From contig CAVZOY010000001.1 of NCBI GenBank assembly GCA_963777095.1, positions 434,001 through 498,000 on the forward strand: a stretch of 64,000 nucleotides of DNA. Direction: 5' to 3'. This stretch comes from CAVZOY01 sp963777095. Its GTDB lineage: Bacteria > Actinomycetota > Actinomycetes > Mycobacteriales > Geodermatophilaceae. The notes under the pieces were generated by a model. That model did not search any database and was not told the DNA's origin. It saw only the letters and a list, made by a program, of their open reading frames with translations. The position numbers and the translations under genes were made by a program. This document shows positions 35,208-45,258 of this stretch, piece after piece. Numbering within the stretch: the first letter of the stretch is position 1; every line of letters begins with the position of its first letter.

Positions 35208-36089
35208 TCAGTGCGTGAGCACGACGGTGAAGGTGCGGCCGCCGTCGGTCGAATCGAGGAGGTTCGCGTCGGTGACGACGGCGACCCGTTCCGGCCCGCC
35301 GCCGGTGGCCGCCGTCGCGGCGACGGCGAGCGGAACGCCGTCCAGCTGCGCGCCGCGCTGCCAGCTGCTGGCTGCGTCGGTGCTGGTCCAGACGGAGCCG
35401 TCGGGGTCGACGCCGACCGCGGTGCGCTCGTCGGCCCAGGTGACGACCTGCAGCAGCGGCGCGTCCGCCGGTGACCAGGAGGTGCCGCCGTCGGTGGAGT
35501 GAAGCAGCCCGGCCGGCGTGGTCGCCAGCACCTGGTCGCCGTCCGGGGCGGCGGCCAGCGTGTGCGGTTCGGCCGGGATGGTCAGCTGCTCCCAAGTCCG
35601 GCGATCGGCGCTGCGCCGCAGGGCGCCGTCGAAGCCGAGCACGCCCGCGTCGGTGGCGGTCAGCGCGTGGAAGTCGGACTCGCCGGCGCGGGACAGCTGG
35701 GTCCAGGTCTGGCCACCGTCGGTGGTCTCGATCAGGCCGACCGGCTGCGGCAGGTCGACCCGCAACCCGGGGTGGCCCGAGGCCAGGTAGTGGTCGGGCC
35801 CGGCGACGGTGAAGCCCATCAGGTCGATGACCGGCCCGGGCTGGCTGAGGGAGCCGTCTTCGCCGACCTCGATCAGCCCCATGTGGGTGGCGAGCAGCAG
35901 GGCGCCGTCGCCCGGGTCGATGCCGAGGCCGTGGACGTGCTCCAGCGGCAGCGTCGCCGGGCCGGACGCCGACGGCGGGGCGGCGGAAGGAGCGGTCTGC
36001 GGCGCGGAGCAGCCGGCCAGCAGGGTGAGGAGGGCGGCGCCGAGGACGGTCGCGCGCCTGGGTGGGTGGACGGGCTGGTTGGTGCGCAT
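35208..36089 (-). CDS. F510_1955-type BNR-repeat lipoprotein, 293 aa
   Basis: Lipoprotein signal (VLGAALLTLLAGCS, lipobox LAGC), then a beta-propeller of sialidase/BNR type: HVHGLGIDPGDGALLLATHM, LIETTDGGQTWTQLS, LLHSTDGGTSWSPAD, SVWTSTDAASSWQRG and LLDSTDGGRTFTVVL. The HVHGLGIDP start is the mark of the F510_1955 glycosylhydrolase-like family. ATG at 36089 is chosen over 36134 because of the basic MRTNQPVH lead. I recall these proteins beside DUF305 and copper genes in actinobacteria; the role is unproven. DUF305 follows upstream, 80 bases away. Confidence 0.85.
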   Translation of the reverse strand: MRTNQPVHPPRRATVLGAALLTLLAGCSAPQTAPSAAPPSASGPATLPLEHVHGLGIDPGDGALLLATHMGLIEVGEDGSLSQPGPVIDLMGFTVAGPDHYLASGHPGLRVDLPQPVGLIETTDGGQTWTQLSRAGESDFHALTATDAGVLGFDGALRRSADRRTWEQLTIPAEPHTLAAAPDGDQVLATTPAGLLHSTDGGTSWSPADAPLLQVVTWADERTAVGVDPDGSVWTSTDAASSWQRGAQLDGVPLAVAATAATGGGPERVAVVTDANLLDSTDGGRTFTVVLTH

Positions 36090-36169
36090 GCGGAACTCCT
36101 GGATCGTGCGGCAGGCAAGGGAGGGCGTGGCCACGGCGGGGCGGCTCGCGCCGCCCCGCCGTGGGCGGT

Positions 36170-36805
36170 TCAGCCCGCGAGCTCGTCGAGCAGCGTCTGC
36201 ATCTCCGCGATCTCCGCGTTCTGTGTGTCCCGGATGGCCTCGGCCATCGCGATCGCGTCCGGGTCCCGCCCCTCGGCGGCCTCGACGGTGGCCATCTCTA
36301 CCGCGCCGCGGTGGTGGGCGATCATCTGCTCCAGGAACAGCCGGTCGAACCCGGCGCCCGTGGCGCTCATCAGGGCCTGCATGTCCTGCTCGGACATCAT
36401 CCCGCCCTCGCCGTGGCCCATGCTGTCGTGGTCCATGCCTGAGGCGTCCTCCTCGACGCCCCAGTCGGCGAGCCAGCCGGTCAGCGTCTCGATCTCCGGG
36501 CCCTGGGCGTCCTCGATCCGGACGGCCAACTCCTTCACACGGGGGTCGGCGGCCCGGTCGGCGGCCAGCGCCGCCATCTCGATGGCCTGCCGGTGATGGG
36601 GCAGCATGCCGGTGGCGAACTCGACGTCGGCGTCGTCGAACGCGGGCTCGGCGTCAGCCGACGGGCCGGCCGAAGTGCTGCTGCCGCTCATCATCGAGCC
36701 GTGCCCGGCGGCGTCGGAGGAGTCGTCGGCGCAGCCGGCGAGGAGCAGCGCGCCGGTGAGCACGGCCCCGGCCAGGCCGGTCAGGTGTGTTGTGGTGCGG
36801 GTCAT
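36170..36805 (-). CDS. DUF305 lipoprotein, 211 aa
   Basis: Lipobox in LTGALLLAGCADD. Two DUF305 half-domains share the motif M-x-P/A-H-H-x-x-A-x-x-M: FATGMLPHHRQAIEMAALA and LEQMIAHHRGAVEMATVEA, with a His/Met-rich linker MDHDSMGHGEGGMMSEQD. These His/Met clusters suggest surface copper or silver binding outside the membrane. It lies between the BNR lipoprotein and the P-type ATPase, all on the minus strand. Confidence 0.92.
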   Translation of the reverse strand: MTRTTTHLTGLAGAVLTGALLLAGCADDSSDAAGHGSMMSGSSTSAGPSADAEPAFDDADVEFATGMLPHHRQAIEMAALAADRAADPRVKELAVRIEDAQGPEIETLTGWLADWGVEEDASGMDHDSMGHGEGGMMSEQDMQALMSATGAGFDRLFLEQMIAHHRGAVEMATVEAAEGRDPDAIAMAEAIRDTQNAEIAEMQTLLDELAG

Positions 36806-36903
36806 GGGATGCGTCTCTCCTGAGTGAGTCGGTACGAAGGCGTCCGCGGTCGACCGCCGCCGGGCCAGCCGGGGCTGGGGCGGGGCGGTCGGGTGGGGGC
36901 GGC

Positions 36904-37350
36904 CTACGTCCGCAGGAGGCAGAGCGCGTGCAGATCAGGTGGTCGCGGCAGCGACCCGGAGGCGCGGCTGAGCGCGCGTGTCAGCGCGGCCGGTGCCAGG
37001 TGGACAAGCCGGGGCAAGGAGAGGACGAGCAGGACGGCCAGGCCAGCCGCCAGCACGGCCAGGCACACCGTCCACAGGTGCCCCGCCGCATGATCCGGCG
37101 CGGTGTGATGCGCGCCGCTGAGGATCGTGGCAGCGGCTGCGGCGTGGTCTGCTGCCGGTGGAGCGGCGAGGTGCTCGGTGTCGGCCGGGTGGTCGTCGCC
37201 GTCGACGGAGGCAACGGCTGCAACCATCGCGATCGGGAGAAAGGGCGCGGAGCCGCCGCGGCTGCCGCCGTCGGCGGCAGTGCACTGCAGGGCGTGCGCG
37301 GTGACGACCGCAAGCAGCAGCAGCAGCGCCGCCCATCCTCGAGCCGTCAT
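36904..37350 (-). CDS. DUF6153-type membrane protein, 148 aa
   Basis: Signal/membrane helix at the start (GWAALLLLLAVVTAHALQCT), an Ala/His-rich external segment with AADHAAAAATILSGAHHTAPDH, and a second helix LWTVCLAVLAAGLAVLLVL before a basic tail. This layout is that of DUF6153 proteins, small and found with metal genes. It lies between DUF305 and the ATPase. Function unknown; external histidines are compatible with metal binding. Confidence 0.75.
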   Translation of the reverse strand: MTARGWAALLLLLAVVTAHALQCTAADGGSRGGSAPFLPIAMVAAVASVDGDDHPADTEHLAAPPAADHAAAAATILSGAHHTAPDHAAGHLWTVCLAVLAAGLAVLLVLSLPRLVHLAPAALTRALSRASGSLPRPPDLHALCLLRT

Positions 37351-37439
37351 CTCACCTCCCGGCCTGCGAGGCTAGGCGGCCCACCCAGCGCAGGTCAGGG
37401 CGGGCCGCTGTCGCCGTCGCCGTCGCCGTCGCCGGACCG

Positions 37440-39893
37440 TCAGCCGGACACCGGCTCCGGTGCGGGCGCCGCGAGCGGCGCCGGGGTCGGTTCGGCCGGG
37501 GCGGCCGGGAGCCGCAGGCGCTTGAGCAGCAGCGCATTCACCGCGACCAGGAAGCTGGACCCCGACATCGACAGGGCGGCGATCTCCGGCCGGAGGACCA
37601 GGCCGAACGCGGGCTCGAACACACCGGCCGCGATCGGCAGGGCGATGACGTTGTAGCCGACGGCCCAGCCGAGGTTCTGCCGCATCTTGCGCAGCGTGCC
37701 GCGGCCGATGGTCAGCGCGGTGGGGACGTCCAACGGGTCGGAGCGCATCAGGACGACGTCGGCGGTCTCGATCGCGACGTCGGTACCGGCGCCGATCGCA
37801 ATGCCCAGGTCGGCCTGCGCCAGCGCCGGGGCGTCGTTCACGCCGTCGCCGACCATCGCCACCCGCCTGCCGGACTGCTGCAGTTCGGTGATCTTGGCGG
37901 CCTTGTCGCCGGGCAAGACCTCGGCGATGACCGTGTCGATGCCCAACTGGCCGGCGATGCGCCGAGCGGTGGCCTTGTTGTCGCCGCTGAGCATGACGAC
38001 CTCGACGCCGGCCTTGCGGAGGGCGGCCACCGCCGCAGCGGACGTCTCCCTGGCCGCGTCGGCCAGGGCCACGACACCGGCGGCACGGCCGTCGACGGCG
38101 ACCAGGACGGCGGTGCGGCCGCTGCCGGCCAACTCGTCCCGGCGCTCCCCGAGCGTTCCCAGGTCGATCCCCTCGTCGGCCATCAGCTTGGCGTTGCCGA
38201 CGAGCACCCGATGGCCGGCGACGTCGGCGGCGGCCCCGTGGCCGGGGACGTTGCGGAACCCGGTCGCGGTCATCGCCGGCACGCCGAGACCCTCGGCGTG
38301 CCGGACGACGGCGGCGGCCAGCGGGTGCTCGGACTCGCGCTCCACCGCGGCGGCCAGCGCGAGCATCTGCTCGGCGTCCATCTCATCGGCGACAACGTCC
38401 GTGACCTCCGGCTCCCCCTTCGTCAGCGTGCCGGTCTTGTCCATGACGACCGTGTCGATCCGCGCGGAGGTCTCCAATGCGGTGGCGTTCTTGAACAGCA
38501 CGCCACGCTGCGCCCCCATGCCGGTGCCGACCATGATCGCCGTCGGCGTCGCCAGACCGAGCGCGTCCGGGCACGTGATCACGACGACCGTGATCGCGAA
38601 CAGCATGGCCGTGGCGAACGACGCACCGGCCAGCAGCCACACGGCGAGGGTGAGGCCGCCGCCGATGAGCGCCACGAGCACCAGCCAGAACGCGGCCCGG
38701 TCGGCCAGCCGCTGACCGGGGGCCTTCGAGTTCTGCGCCTCCTGCACCATCGCGACGATCTGCGCCAGCGCGGTGTCAGCACCGACCTTCGTGGCCCGCA
38801 CCCGCAGCGTGCCGGTCGTGTTCACCGAGGCGCCGATGACCTCGGCGCCAGGCGCCTTGTGCACAGGCAGGCTCTCGCCGGTGACCATCGACTCGTCGAC
38901 CTCGGAGTCGCCGTCCTCGACCGTCCCATCAACGGGGATCTTGGCGCCGGGCCGCACCAGGAGCAGGTCGCCGACGACGACCTCGGCCGTGGGCACCTCC
39001 ACCGGCTGCCCGTCGCGCAGCACCACCGCGCGCGGCGGCGCCAGCTCCAGCAGCGTGCGGATCGCGTCGTTAGCGCCACCGCGGGCCCGCATCTCGAACC
39101 AGTGACCGAGCAGCACGAACGCGGTGAGCACGGTGGCGGCCTCGTAGAACACCTCGCCACCCCCGGTCAGCGTGATGACCAGGCTGTACAGCCAGCCGGC
39201 GCCGACGGCGACGGCAACCAGCACCATCATGTCCAACGTCCGGGCCCGCAGCGCCCGCCAGGCACCGTCGAAGAAGATCCAGGCCGAGTAGAAGATCACC
39301 GGCAGCGAGAGGACCAGCGAGAAGACGTCGTCGCGCAGGCCGAACGGCGCGGGAGCGGTGAAGCCGAGGACCTCCCGGCCGATCGGTGACCACAGCAGGA
39401 TCGGGACCGACAGCAGCGCCGCCACCAGGAACCGGTTGCGCATGTCGCGGACCATGTCGGCCATCGACATCGAACCGTGGTGCCCGCCGTGGCCCATCGC
39501 CTCCTGCGCGGTCACCCCGGCGTGCCCGCTGTCGTGCCCGGCCCCGTGTCCGCGGTGTGCGGCGTGCTCCGCAGCGGCGGCCGGGTGCCCGTCGCGCGCA
39601 GCCGGGTGCCTGCCGTGCGCGGCACGGTCGGCGGGTTCGGCGGCCGGGTCGCAGATGTGGTCGGGCACTGACTGCCCGGCGCAGTGGTAGCCGCAGTCGC
39701 GGACCCAGCCGGCCAGCTCGGCGACCGAGGTCTGCTCCGGGTCGTAGACCACGAGCGCCGTCTGCCCCACCGGGTTGGCCTCCACGCTCAGCACGCCGGG
39801 GCGCCGCCCGAGCACCGCCTCGGCGACCGCCTTCTCGCTGGCCCAGTGCACGCCGGCGACCTCCAGCACGGCCGTTCTCGTCCCGCTGCCCAT
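37440..39893 (-). CDS. Heavy-metal P1B-type ATPase, 817 aa, CPD motif
   Basis: Pumps a transition metal, most likely copper, across the membrane using ATP. An HMA-like domain without CxxC (8-68) is followed by a His-rich stretch (93-140), eight predicted helices, TGES (338-341), DKTGT (485-489), the HP motif SEHPLAAAV and GDGVNDAPAL. The metal-site motif is CPD (441-443) in VVITCPDALGLATP, not CPC or CPH. A CsoR-like palindrome lies 47 bases upstream of the ATG. Neighbours (DUF305, multicopper oxidase) support a copper efflux role. Confidence 0.93.
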   Translation of the reverse strand: MGSGTRTAVLEVAGVHWASEKAVAEAVLGRRPGVLSVEANPVGQTALVVYDPEQTSVAELAGWVRDCGYHCAGQSVPDHICDPAAEPADRAAHGRHPAARDGHPAAAAEHAAHRGHGAGHDSGHAGVTAQEAMGHGGHHGSMSMADMVRDMRNRFLVAALLSVPILLWSPIGREVLGFTAPAPFGLRDDVFSLVLSLPVIFYSAWIFFDGAWRALRARTLDMMVLVAVAVGAGWLYSLVITLTGGGEVFYEAATVLTAFVLLGHWFEMRARGGANDAIRTLLELAPPRAVVLRDGQPVEVPTAEVVVGDLLLVRPGAKIPVDGTVEDGDSEVDESMVTGESLPVHKAPGAEVIGASVNTTGTLRVRATKVGADTALAQIVAMVQEAQNSKAPGQRLADRAAFWLVLVALIGGGLTLAVWLLAGASFATAMLFAITVVVITCPDALGLATPTAIMVGTGMGAQRGVLFKNATALETSARIDTVVMDKTGTLTKGEPEVTDVVADEMDAEQMLALAAAVERESEHPLAAAVVRHAEGLGVPAMTATGFRNVPGHGAAADVAGHRVLVGNAKLMADEGIDLGTLGERRDELAGSGRTAVLVAVDGRAAGVVALADAARETSAAAVAALRKAGVEVVMLSGDNKATARRIAGQLGIDTVIAEVLPGDKAAKITELQQSGRRVAMVGDGVNDAPALAQADLGIAIGAGTDVAIETADVVLMRSDPLDVPTALTIGRGTLRKMRQNLGWAVGYNVIALPIAAGVFEPAFGLVLRPEIAALSMSGSSFLVAVNALLLKRLRLPAAPAEPTPAPLAAPAPEPVSG

Positions 39894-39939
39894 GAGAACT
39901 CCCCATCTCCGGTCGACTTCCTGCGCCGCCGTCTAACTT

Positions 39940-39956
39940 ATACCCCCGGGGGGTAT
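39940..39956. promoter_or_regulatory. CsoR-type operator palindrome
   Basis: ATACCCCC then GGGGGGTAT: a near-perfect palindrome with a G/C tract and AT ends, the type bound by CsoR/RcnR repressors. It lies 47-63 bases upstream of the P-type ATPase start, where a repressor would block transcription. No csoR gene is in this window, so the regulator would act from elsewhere. Confidence 0.7.
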
Positions 39957-39969
39957 TCTTCGTCCCATG

Positions 39970-40066
39970 TCAGCCGCCGGCCCGGGTGAGCCGTTGCGGG
40001 CCGACCAGGTCCAGCGGCGTCACGCCGGAGTACACCGGGAAGGCGAGCAGCTGCCGCTACCGGCGC
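39970..40066 (-). pseudogene. Possible DJ-1/PfpI N-terminal fragment
   Basis: The minus strand reads QLLAFPVYSGVTPLDLVGPQ and stops after about ten more residues. The F/Y-P-G-x-T-x-L-D-x-V-G-P pattern is the N-terminus of DJ-1/PfpI amidotransferase-like proteins. No start codon with a binding site is clear and the rest of the gene is absent. This is a weak call on a short motif. Confidence 0.3.
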
Positions 40067-40079
40067 GGGATCCGGGCGG

Positions 40080-41625
40080 TCACGACGTCGCCGCCGCGCT
40101 GACGGTGAAGGTGAACATCATCCCGCTGTGCATGTGCTCGGCGATGTGGCAGTGCGCCATCCAGAGCCCCGGGTGGGTCGACCTCGAACAGGATGTCGGC
40201 GGTCTGCCCGGTCGGGATGAGCACGGTGTCCTTCCACACCAGGTTGGGCTCGGGGGCCCCGTCGCGGGCGAGGACGAGAAAGCGGCCGGCGCCGTGGATG
40301 TGGAACGGGTGGTGCATCGGGTGGTCGGAGTTCGGCTCGTTGATCAGCCTGATCTTCACCCGGTCTCCGACGGTGAACCGCCAGCCGTCCGGGGGTGCGT
40401 CCTGGCCGGCGGTGCGGTCCAGGAACTGCCAGTGCATGTTGGCCGAGGTCATCGCCCGGTTCATGTCGACCATGTGGTCTTCCCACTCGATCCCGTCACC
40501 GGGGTCGTCCTGCATGCCCGACGTCTCGTGGCCCAGGTCCATCTGGTGGCCCATGTCCATCTCGTCGTCCGTGCCCATGTCCATGCCGTCCATGTCCATG
40601 TCCATGCCGCTCATGTCCATCTCGGCGACGATGGCGAGGAACTTGTCCGGCGGCGCGGCCAGCCACCGGTCGAGCTGCCGGCGTTCGGCGGCGAGCTCGG
40701 GGGCGGAGCGCAGCCGTTCGAACGCCTCGGCCAGCGGGGGCTCTGCGACCTGCTCGGTGACGGTGATCGCGGCCAGCGGGTAGCTGCGCTCCGGGGTGCG
40801 GTGCTCGAGGGTGTAGGCGCCGGGCCGCTCGAAGAGGACGTCGACCACGGCCCGCTCGGAAGGGGCGACGGTCACGGCCTCGACGATCTGCTCGTGCTCG
40901 ACCCGGCCGTTGTCACCGCCGATCAGCTTCATCCGCGCGCCAGGCACGACGACCCGGAAGACGCGACTGTTGGCGGTGTTGACCAACCACAGCCGCAGCA
41001 CCTCGCCGGCTCGTGCGGTCAGGGCCAGGTCGGTCTCACCGGCGATGAGCAGCGTGTTGCCGTAGCGGCCCATCGCCGCGAAGTTCGTCTCGGTGCGGCT
41101 GAACGGCGCGATCGCGCCGTTCTCGACGAGCACGTCGTCGAGCGTGAGCCCGACGTCGCGATGCGCCGGCGGCCAGTACGCCGGATCGGCTGGATCAACC
41201 AGGATGGTGCCGTAGAGGCCCATCTCCTGCGTGTAGTCCTCGCGGACGTGCGGGTGGTACCAGTACAGCCCGGCGTCGAGGAAGGGCAGCCGGTAGGTGA
41301 AGGTGCCGCCGGGCGGGATCGGCGGCTGGGTCATCCCGGGAACGCCGTCCTGGCCGTTGTCCAGCCGCAGCCCGTGCCAGTGCACCGTCGTCTCGAGATC
41401 GGTGTCGTTGGTGACATGGACGGTGATTTGCGAGCCCTGGCGCACCCGCAGCGTCGGGCCGGGCACCGAGCGGTTGTAGGCGAGCATCCGCACCGGTGTC
41501 CCGGCCAGCCGCTTCACGACGGGCGCGAGGCGCAGGTGCAGGGTGTCGCCATCTGCGAGCTCGCGGACCTCGGTCGCGGCGGCGTCCGGCAGGCCGTTGA
41601 TGTCGGTCGAGAAGTAGGTGTCCAT
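40080..41625 (-). CDS. Multicopper oxidase, C-terminal frameshift
   Basis: Copper oxidase of three cupredoxin domains. Copper sites: TTVHWHGLRLDNG, YWYHPHVREDY, and HPMHHPFHIHGAGRFLV. The last motif MAHCHIAEHMHSGMM is in another frame because one extra C near 40172 shifts the reading; the corrected frame stops at 40080. Between domains 2 and 3 is a Met/Asp-rich loop (about 40510-40625). The ATG at 41625 has AGGAGG upstream. No signal peptide is visible, unusual for this family. The preceding HMA domain is in frame with no stop between. Probably oxidises Cu(I). Confidence 0.85.
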
Positions 41626-41844
41626 GGGAGGTCCTCCTGTTCGGGCGGTCGCAGGCTCGACGGCGTAGCCGAGGGCGATGAGGGCGGCGGTGACCGCGGC
41701 GGGATTGGCCGGGCCGGTGACGTGCACGGTGTGGGTGGCCAGGTCGGCCTGCAGGGTCCATACGCCCGGCACGTCGCTGATCGAGGCGCTGACTGTGCGG
41801 ACGTCCCGTCGTGCGCTCATCCCCGGCACGTAGAGCGTGATCAT
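41626..41844 (-). CDS. HMA-type metal-binding domain, in frame with the oxidase
   Basis: Starts MITLYVPGMSARRDVRTVSA and continues ISDVPGVWTLQADLATHTVH, a ferredoxin-like heavy-metal-associated fold of CopZ size (~68 residues). The metal loop GMxCxxC is GMSARRD, so both cysteines are gone. The frame runs on without a stop into the oxidase. Either this is an N-terminal domain of the oxidase, or a small chaperone gene whose stop was lost; the AGGAGG at the oxidase ATG favours a once separate gene. Confidence 0.65.
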
Positions 41845-42017
41845 GAGGTCTCCATCGACGGCTGGGCTGCTCCCACGGTGGTGGGTCGCGCTGTCCGAAC
41901 GCTGTCGGTGGGCTGACCGCAATGCCGCGGAGCCGTCCAGCGGCTCGTTGTCTCGGCCTCCTGTGAAAGCCACAATCGGCGCCTCGACCAGGCCGACCGT
42001 TCCGGGAGGGCGCTCGC

Positions 42018-45000
42018 ATGGAGATCCGCGTCCTCGGGCCGGTCGAGGTGCTCGTCGACGGGCAGGCCCGCCCTTTGCCCGGCGCAGGGGAACGGGAGCT
42101 GCTGGCGCTGCTGGCGTTGTCCGCCGGCCGGGTCGTCGCCGTCCCGGCCCTGGTCGACGCGCTGTGGGGCGAGGCGCTGCCGGCCAACCCGGGAAACGCC
42201 CTGCAGGTGCGGGTGTCCAAGCTGCGCCGGGCGCTGGCCGCCGCGGGCGCGCCGAGCCACGTCGTGGTGACCCTCCCGCCCGGCTATCTGCTCGACGACG
42301 AGCACGCCCGGGTCGACGCGCTGCGCTTCACCGCCCAGGTGACCGCGGCGCGCGCCGCCGCCGACACCGATCCGGACGCCGCCGCGGGGCTGTACCGGGC
42401 GGCGCTGGAGGCCTGGCGGGGGCTGGCGCTGGCCGAGTTCGCGGACGCCGCCTGGGCCGGGGTGAGGCAGCACGGCTGGCCGAGCTCCAGCTGGCCGCGC
42501 GGGAGGAGCTGATCGACCTCGAGCTGGCCGCCGGCCGACACACCGACCTGCTCGCCGAGCTCGAGGCGCTCACCGCCGCGCATCCGCTCCGCGAGCGGTT
42601 GCACGCCCGCCGCATGCTGGCGCTCTACCGCGCCGGCCGGCAGGCCGACGCGCTCGCCGCCTACCAACGGGCCCGCGATCTCCTCGACGCCGAGCTCGGC
42701 CTGGAGCCCGGCGCCGAGTTGCGGGACCTGCAGGCGGCGATCCTGCAGCAGCGGGCGGACCTGGCCCCGCCGGCCAGGACCGCGTCCCCTGCCCCGCAGT
42801 CAGCCGCCCCGATGCCGGATCGGCCTGGGCTGCCGGCGCGGCTGACGTCGTTCCTGGGTCGCGAGGCTGACGTTCAACGCGTCGGTGAGCTGCTGCAGAC
42901 GGCACGGTTGGTCACCGTGACCGGCCCCGGCGGGGTCGGCAAGACCAGCCTCGCGCTGGAGTCCGCCCGCGCCGCCGGGGAGCGCTTCCGCGACGGGGTC
43001 GGGTTCGTCCGGCTGGCCGGGGTGACCGATCCCGGGCAGGTCCCGCCTGCGGTTTTGGCAGCGCTGAGGATCCGCGACGTCGCGACGGCGACCGCCGACG
43101 AGCAGCTGCTGGGGCACCTCGGGAACCGGGCGGTGCTGGTGGTGCTGGACAACTGCGAGCACCTCGCAGACGCCTGCGCGCTGCTCGCCGAGCAACTGCT
43201 GGAGTCCTGCCCGCAGGTGCGGCTGCTGGCCACCAGCCGCGAACCGCTGGCCGCCCGCGGCGAGGTCCAGTACGCGATCGACCCGCTTGCCCGTGCCGCC
43301 GGCGCATGCCGCCGCCGCTGACGAGCTGACCGCTGGCGCCGCCGCTCAGCTCTTCCTCGACCGGGCGCGCGCCGCGCTGCCCGACTTCGCCGTCCGCGAC
43401 GGCGCCGACGCAGCGGCGGTCGCCGACATCTGCCGGCACCTTGACGGGATGCCGCTGGCGATCGAGCTCGCAGCCGCCCGTGTCCCGACGTTGCCGGTCG
43501 GGGAGCTCGCCGCGCCGCATGGGTGATCGGTTCGCCCTGCTGACCAGCGGTCCCCGCACCGCCGAGGTGCGGCAGCGCACCCTGCGGGCCACCGTCGACT
43601 GGAGCTACCAGCTGCTCACCGACCCGGAGCGGGTGCTACTGCGGCGGCTGTCGGTGTTCCGCGGCAGCTGGACCCTGGAGGCCATGCAGGCCGTCGCCGG
43701 TGGCGAGCCGCTGGAACCGTCGGCGCTGCTGGACCTTCTCGGCCGCCTCGTCGACAGATCCCTGGTCGTCGTCGACCGCGCCACCCCGGACCCGTCGGGC
43801 GGACCGCGGTACCACCTGCTGGAAACCATCCGGGAGTACGCCGCCGAGCGGTTGGCCGAGGTCGGGGAGACTGAAGCGGTCGCCCGGGCGCACGTCGGCC
43901 ACCTGACCGCTCTGGCCGAGCGGGCCGAGGCGGAGCTACGCGGCGACGGGCAGGCCCGGTGGCTGCCTCGGCTGGCGCTCGAGCGGGACGACATCGACGC
44001 CGCGGTGGCCTGGTGCCTGGCGCATGCCGCGGACGAACCGGACGCCGGGCTGAGACTCGTTGCCCCGCTGGGCTGGTACTGGTACTTCGCGACGCACCCC
44101 GACGGCGGCCGGCGGGTCGCCGCGATGCTTGCCGCCGCTCCCGGAGGCTCCCCCGCCGTGCGGGCGAGAGCGCTGCAGTCCCTCGCCGTTGCCGCCCGTC
44201 CCGGGGCCTGCATCGTCCATCCCGATCCCGACTGCGCCGTCGCTGCAACGCAGAGCCGTGGTCTGTTCGAGGAGGTCGGCGACACGTTCCGCGCCGCTCT
44301 GTCGGACACCCTGGCGGCGGTTGAGGCCATCGGCGGCTCGGAGGCTGACGCCGCGTTCGCCGTCCTCGCCGCGGCCGACCGGGAGTTCACTCGGGACGGC
44401 GACACATGGTGCGCGGCGCTGGCCGACTTCGTCCGGCTGGAGCTGCACGCGAGCGCCGGTGACCTGGACGCGGCCACCGCGGTCGGGCACCGGGCGCTGT
44501 TGACCTTCCGGGCGTTGGGCGACCAGTGGGGTGTGTCGGCCATCCAGTTCCACCTCGGCATGGCGCTGCACCGCGCCGGCCGGCTTGAGCAGGCCCTGGG
44601 GATGTACGACGGCGCACTCGCCAGCGTCCGCGACGTCCCCGCCAACACCGTCCAGTACGCCCTCGCCGGTGCCGGACTCGTTCGGCTGCTGCTCGGCGAC
44701 GCCGAACTGGCCGGCGAGCTGTTCGCCGAGTCCCACGCGGTCGCCCGCCGGCTCGGCGCCGACGCCAACCCTCGTGCCGCGGTCGGTGAGGGTCTGCTGG
44801 CCCGCGACCGCGGCGACGTCACCGCCGCCCGGGAGCGCCTCACCTTCGCGCAGCACCTGCTCGCCGGGCTGACCGAGAAGCCCGAGTGGACCGCCACCGC
44901 CCTGGTCGGCCTCGGTCACGTGGCCGAGGCCGACGGCGACCTCGACAGCGCCGAGTTCTTCCACCGCCGGGCGTGGCAGACCTCGCCCGGGCACGCGGCC

Positions 45001-45258
45001 GCGTTGGAGGGGCTGGCCTGCGTGGCCGGCGCACGCGGCGACGCCGAGGCGGCAGCGCGACTGCTCGGCGCGGCCGCGGCCTGGCGACAGCGCCGGTACC
45101 GGCCCGCCGACCGGATCGAGCGGGCCGACGCCGACCGGGCCGAGCAGAACGCCCGCACGACCCTGGGCGATCGCGGGTTCGACGCGGCGTACCGTGCCGG
45201 CCACGCCCAGCCCGACCTCGTCCTCGTGGACGCGGACCGGGTGCCGGCCGGTCGCTGA
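42018..45258 (+). pseudogene. BTAD/SARP-type regulator with NB-ARC ATPase and TPR, three frameshifts
   Basis: An AfsR-like regulator. An OmpR-type DNA-binding domain (MEIRVLGPVEVLVDGQARPL) and bacterial transcriptional activator domain (AARLAELQLAAREELIDLEL, LYRAGRQADALAAYQRARDL) lead into the ATPase with Walker A TGPGGVGKTSLAL and LVVLDNCEHLADACALLAEQ, then a TPR region to the end at 45258. Frame changes occur near 42465, 43290 and 43515, each a single-base event with both sides conserved. Corrected length is about 1080 aa. It is divergent from the HMA/oxidase unit (174-base gap). Confidence 0.85.

Noticed and set aside
40395..40760. A repeat-rich protein with many C-P-C-P motifs on the plus strand
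   Set aside because: It is the antisense of the Met/Asp-rich loop of the oxidase and has no independent support.
39967..41916. A 649-residue plus-strand frame opposite the multicopper oxidase
   Set aside because: Low-complexity Val/His/Gln/Arg composition without motifs; the oxidase copper sites are on the minus strand.
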